A DNA stretch of 64,000 nucleotides, taken from Pelagibacterium xiamenense. Lineage in GTDB: Bacteria; Pseudomonadota; Alphaproteobacteria; Rhizobiales; Devosiaceae. Both the position numbers and the translations under genes were made by a program. The DNA lies in contig NZ_JAJOYS010000001.1 of assembly GCF_021166475.1 (NCBI RefSeq), forward strand, positions 372,001 to 436,000. Direction: 5' to 3'. The notes under the pieces were generated by a model, which ran no database searches, was not told where the DNA came from, and saw only the letters and a program-made list of their open reading frames with translations. The number at the start of each line of letters is the position of its first letter. Position 1 is the stretch's first letter. Shown here one piece after another: positions 59,162-64,000 of this stretch.

Positions 59162-59186
59162 AACGCCCCGCTGGCCTTGCGGTTCC
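59162..59186 (-). promoter_or_regulatory. EcfG-type promoter (GGAAC-N16-CGTT)
   Basis: Exact -35 (59186-59182) and -10 (59165-59162). It lies 34 nt before the TTG start at 59127 and decides that start. The rest of the gap to 59361 holds no recognisable element. Confidence 0.82.
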
Positions 59187-59361
59187 TTTAGCGGAACCGG
59201 CGGCGCCTCCGCACGCGCGTCGCTACCCACACTGCAGCCGTCAACCGTACCGGAATCGCAAAACCCGCCCTTCACCTCGGCGCCAAAACCGGCTATCGAC
59301 GTCTCGCTGGCTAACATTTCACGATACGCTTTCAGCGCGTCTGAAACGATGGAGACGAGAC

Positions 59362-60204
59362 ATGAAACTCCTGCGCTATGGCGCTCCGGGCCAGGAAAAG
59401 CCCGGTCTTTTAGCCGGTGACGGCACGATCCGCGATCTTTCCGCCCATGTTCCCGACATTGCCGGCGATACGCTCCTGCCCGAAAGCCTTGCCGCACTCG
59501 CGGCGGTCGATCCCCAGAGCCTGCCAAAGGTCGAGGGCAACCCGCGGCTGGGCCCCTGCGTCGCGGGCACGGGCAAATTCATATGCATCGGCCTGAACTA
59601 TTCCGACCACGCCGCGGAAACCGGCGCCAAGGTGCCGCCCGAGCCCATCATTTTCATGAAAGCCACCTCGGCCATCGTCGGGCCCAATGACGACGTCGAA
59701 ATCCCGCGCACCTCGCAAAAGACCGATTGGGAGGTCGAACTGGGGATCGTTATTGGCAAGACTGCCAAATACGTCTCCGAGGCCGACGCGCTCGATCACG
59801 TCGCGGGCTATTGCGTCATCAACGACATTTCCGAGCGCGCCTTCCAGGCCGAGCGCTCGGGGCAGTGGACCAAGGGCAAGTCCGCCGATACCTTCGGGCC
59901 GACCGGCCCCTGGCTCGTCACCAGGGACGAGGTCGCCGACCCGCAGAACCTCAAGATGTGGCTTGAGGTCAACGGGCACCGCTACCAGGACGGCTCGACC
60001 GCGACCATGGTCTATGGCGTCAAATACCTCGTTTCCTACCTCAGCCAGTTCATGAGCCTCCGCCCGGGCGATATCATCTCGACCGGCACGCCCCCGGGCG
60101 TCGGGCTGGGCCAGAACCCGCAGGTGTTCTTGAAACCCGGCGACGTCATGGAGCTCTCCATTGAAGGGCTGGGCACCCAAAAACAGAAGACCGTTCAGGG
60201 CTAG
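59362..60204 (+). CDS. Fumarylacetoacetate hydrolase-family enzyme (280 aa)
   Basis: A 280-residue FAH-family hydrolase. The core is GKFICIGLNYSDHAAETGAKVPPEPIIFMK, then DWEVELGIVIGK (metal-binding acidic triad region), INDISERAFQ and DIISTGTPPGVGLGQ. The family includes ureidoglycolate lyase and 2,4-diketo-3-deoxy-L-fuconate hydrolase; the neighbouring sugar-acid enzymes favour the latter type. ATG after GGAGACGAGAC. It is followed after 5 nt by another FAH gene. Cytosolic. Confidence 0.85.
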   Translation: MKLLRYGAPGQEKPGLLAGDGTIRDLSAHVPDIAGDTLLPESLAALAAVDPQSLPKVEGNPRLGPCVAGTGKFICIGLNYSDHAAETGAKVPPEPIIFMKATSAIVGPNDDVEIPRTSQKTDWEVELGIVIGKTAKYVSEADALDHVAGYCVINDISERAFQAERSGQWTKGKSADTFGPTGPWLVTRDEVADPQNLKMWLEVNGHRYQDGSTATMVYGVKYLVSYLSQFMSLRPGDIISTGTPPGVGLGQNPQVFLKPGDVMELSIEGLGTQKQKTVQG

Positions 60205-60209
60205 ATGCC

Positions 60210-61367
60210 ATGACCGGGCTCGAAACCTTCAGGACCGGAACGTTTCTCGGCCGGGTGCAGGCGCCTTCAAGCGCCTGCCCGCGCGTCGTCACGATCCGGG
60301 ACGGGCAGGTGGTCGATATCACCTCGGCCACGGCCCCCACCGTCCGCGATATCTGCGAAATGGATGATCCCGTGGGCTATGTCGCGAACGCCAGCGGCAC
60401 GCCGATCGGCGCACTGGCGGACATCATGGCCAACAGCCGCGCGGCGGACCGCAACGCCGATAGAGCCTATCTCCTCGCGCCGATCGATCTGCAGGCGGTC
60501 AAGGCGGCCGGCGTCACCTTCGTCGTGAGCCTCCTCGAGCGCGTGATCGAGGAGCAGGCCAAGGGCGACCCGCGCAAGGCCGACGCGCTCAGAAGCGAAA
60601 TCCTCGACCTCATTGGCACCGATCTCTCCGAGCTGGTACCCGGCTCCGAAACGGCCGCGGCGGTCAAGCAAAAGCTGATCGAAAAAGGCGTCTGGAGCCA
60701 GTATCTTGAGGTCGGCATCGGCCCGGATGCGGAGATTTTCACCAAGTGCCAGCCCATGGGCGCCGTCGGCCATGGCGCCGATGTCGGTCTGCATCCGGTG
60801 TCGCACTGGAACAATCCCGAACCCGAGGTAGCGGTCGTCGTCTCGTCCAAGGGCACGATCCTCGGCGCGACGCTGGGCAATGACGTCAATTTGCGCGACG
60901 TCGAGGGCCGTTCGGCGCTTCTATTGGGCAAGGCCAAGGACAACAACGCCTCGGCGTCGCTCGGCCCGTTCATCCGATTGTTCGATGACGGATTTACCCT
61001 CGAAACGGTCAAGACGCTGGACGTGGCGCTCGAAGTGCGGGGTGAGGACGGCTTCGTGCTCGAGGGCAAGAGTTCGATGAGCCGGATTTCGCGAACTCCC
61101 GAATCCCTCGTCGCATCCGCCATCGGCGATCATCACCAATACCCCGACGGGCTGGTCCTGTACCTGGGCACAATGTTCGCGCCGGTCAAGGACCGCGGTG
61201 GCGCCGGCAAGGGCTTCACCCACAAGCTCGGCGACGTCGTGACGATCTCGGCCCCCACGCTCGGCGCGCTTGAAAACACCGTGCGGCTCTCGACCCAGTG
61301 TCCGCCCTGGACCTATGGCGTCAGTCACCTGATGCGCGATCTGGCGCGTGATGGGCTTCTGGGATGA
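60210..61367 (+). CDS. FAH-family sugar-acid dehydratase-like protein (385 aa)
   Basis: A 385-residue member of the larger FAH branch that includes 2-keto-3-deoxy-xylonate/arabonate dehydratases (XylX type). Signatures: TFLGRVQAPSSACPRVVTIRDGQVVDITSATAPTVRDICE, GIGPDAEIFTKCQPMGAVGHGADVGLHPVSHWNNPEPEVAVVVSSKG (metal acids) and GFTHKLGDVVTISAPTLGALENTV. It acts on acyl-pyruvate-like sugar acids. It overlaps the dehydrogenase gene by 4 nt and lies 5 nt after the smaller FAH gene. Confidence 0.82.
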   Translation: MTGLETFRTGTFLGRVQAPSSACPRVVTIRDGQVVDITSATAPTVRDICEMDDPVGYVANASGTPIGALADIMANSRAADRNADRAYLLAPIDLQAVKAAGVTFVVSLLERVIEEQAKGDPRKADALRSEILDLIGTDLSELVPGSETAAAVKQKLIEKGVWSQYLEVGIGPDAEIFTKCQPMGAVGHGADVGLHPVSHWNNPEPEVAVVVSSKGTILGATLGNDVNLRDVEGRSALLLGKAKDNNASASLGPFIRLFDDGFTLETVKTLDVALEVRGEDGFVLEGKSSMSRISRTPESLVASAIGDHHQYPDGLVLYLGTMFAPVKDRGGAGKGFTHKLGDVVTISAPTLGALENTVRLSTQCPPWTYGVSHLMRDLARDGLLG

Positions 61368-62326
61368 CAAAGCGGCCGAAAATCGTCTTTCTCGACCGCG
61401 AAACCCTCTCGCCGGAAACCCGCCTGCGCGCGCCGGATTTTCCGCACGAACTGGTCGTTTACGACCGCACCGCCCCGAACGACATCGCCACCCGCATCGT
61501 GGATGCCGATATCGTCATCACCAACAAGGTGCCGCTGCGCGCCGATGTGCTCGAAAAGGCCCAAGGGCTCAAGCTCATCGCCGTTTCGGCAACCGGCACC
61601 GACATCATCGACCTCGACGCCGCCCGGGCCAGGGGCATCGCGGTCGCCAACATCCGCGGCTACGCGAAAAACACAGTGCCCGAACACACGTTCGCACTCA
61701 TCCTCGCCCTGCGCCGCTCGCTTGTCGCCTACCGCAATTCGGTCATCGAAGGCCGGTGGCAGGAAGCGGGGCAGTTCTGCTATTTCGATTTCCCGATCGC
61801 CGATCTCGCAGGGTCGACGCTGGGTATCGTCGGCAGCGGGTCGCTGGGGTCGGCGGTCGGGCAGATCGGCAAGGCGCTGGGAATGAACGTCGTCTATTCC
61901 GGCCGTAAGGACGGGACGATCAAGCCCGGGCAGGTCCCGTTTGCGCAAATGCTCGGAACCTCGGACGTGATCACGCTCCATTGTCCGCTGACGCCCGAGA
62001 CCCGCAACCTGATCGGCGCGTCCGAATTCGTGCAGATGAGCAAGAAGCCGATTTTGATCAACACTGCGCGCGGCGGGCTTGTCGACGAAGAGGCGCTCGA
62101 ACGCGCCCTGGAGCTCGGGCAGGTCGCCGGCGCGGGCATTGACGTCACCGCTCCCGAGCCGCCCCCGTCCGACAGCACCGTCATGCGCATCGCAAGCCGC
62201 GAGAACGTCATCGTCACGCCCCACACCGGCTGGGCGAGCCGCGAAGCGATCCAGGCGCTTGCCGATCAGCTGATCGGCAACATCGAGGCATTCTGGGCGG
62301 GCAAGCCGCGCAATCTGGTGGTGTGA
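61364..62326 (+). CDS. D-isomer-specific 2-hydroxyacid dehydrogenase (glycerate dehydrogenase-like)
   Basis: A 320-residue NAD(P)-dependent dehydrogenase. The nucleotide loop is GIVGSGSLGSAVGQIGKALG (about 150-170); catalytic residues are the arginine in NTARGGLVDEEAL (about 230), the glutamate in VTAPEPPPSD and the histidine in VIVTPHTGWAS (about 285). It resembles glycerate/hydroxypyruvate dehydrogenases and may complete a sugar-acid route with the FAH enzymes. The ATG at 61364 overlaps the preceding stop. It ends before a two-way terminator. Confidence 0.88.
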   Translation: MTKRPKIVFLDRETLSPETRLRAPDFPHELVVYDRTAPNDIATRIVDADIVITNKVPLRADVLEKAQGLKLIAVSATGTDIIDLDAARARGIAVANIRGYAKNTVPEHTFALILALRRSLVAYRNSVIEGRWQEAGQFCYFDFPIADLAGSTLGIVGSGSLGSAVGQIGKALGMNVVYSGRKDGTIKPGQVPFAQMLGTSDVITLHCPLTPETRNLIGASEFVQMSKKPILINTARGGLVDEEALERALELGQVAGAGIDVTAPEPPPSDSTVMRIASRENVIVTPHTGWASREAIQALADQLIGNIEAFWAGKPRNLVV

Positions 62327-62345
62327 GGCGAACCTCTGAACAAAA

Positions 62346-62373
62346 AAAGCCCGGACCAACAGGTCCGGGCTTT
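62346..62373. terminator. Bidirectional intrinsic terminator
   Basis: A 12-bp perfect stem (62346-62357 with 62362-62373) with an AACA loop. Left flank is seven A and right flank four T, so it can end transcription of the dehydrogenase operon (+) and of infB (-). Confidence 0.9.
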
Positions 62374-62395
62374 TCCAATTGCTCTGCAGCCGGCG

Positions 62396-64000
<1,605 letters not shown>

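Overview
The window is GC-rich chromosomal DNA from an alphaproteobacterium, most probably of the order Hyphomicrobiales; Devosiaceae is my best but weakly supported guess. The evidence is an iron-responsive TGA-N9-TCA box of the RirA type, ten GGAAC-N16/17-CGTT-like promoters of the EcfG (general stress response) type, an aa3-oxidase subunit IV protein, and a LigD with PE-LIG-POL domain order. I see no tRNA, rRNA, insertion sequence, prophage or CRISPR array. Both ends cut genes: ligJ at the left, infB at the right. Layout. 0-7.3 kb (+): an aromatic or ketoacid catabolic operon (4-oxalomesaconate hydratase LigJ, a ThDP enzyme, a second amidohydrolase, a 4,5-dihydroxyphthalate-decarboxylase-like protein) followed by a TRAP transporter. 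7.6-10.6 kb (-): a lactonase-type beta-propeller and a PD40-repeat protein. 10.7-12.0 kb (-): one polypeptide joining a PadR repressor to a siderophore-interacting flavoprotein, with a 16-bp inverted-repeat operator at its start. 12.4-19.9 kb (-): a large autotransporter and a block of seven small envelope or cupin genes; both blocks carry the same 22-nt motif upstream. 20-23.5 kb: a LysR regulator divergent from a cupin/GST/LuxR operon. 23.6-46 kb: a stress island (SDR, PRC-like protein, split PQQ glucose dehydrogenase, ferritin-like protein, AI-2E family transporter, Crp/Fnr, response regulator, Ku-LigD, LEA-like protein), largely under EcfG-type promoters, with a caa3 oxidase operon inside it. 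45.7-58.6 kb (+): an iron-type ABC importer (one ATPase, two permeases) followed by nine tandem periplasmic binding proteins and one thioredoxin-like ferredoxin. 58.6-62.3 kb: a stress membrane protein and a sugar-acid operon. 62.4-64 kb (-): infB. The most striking system is the ABC importer with nine binding proteins of two families, interrupted by a Suc/Fer-type [2Fe-2S] protein and preceded by an iron-response operator. It looks like one membrane channel serving many ferric chelates, with reductive iron release built in. The second is the EcfG regulon: in nine of the ten promoters the -10 element lies 34-38 nt before the start codon, and this spacing also decides two gene starts (30931 and 59127).
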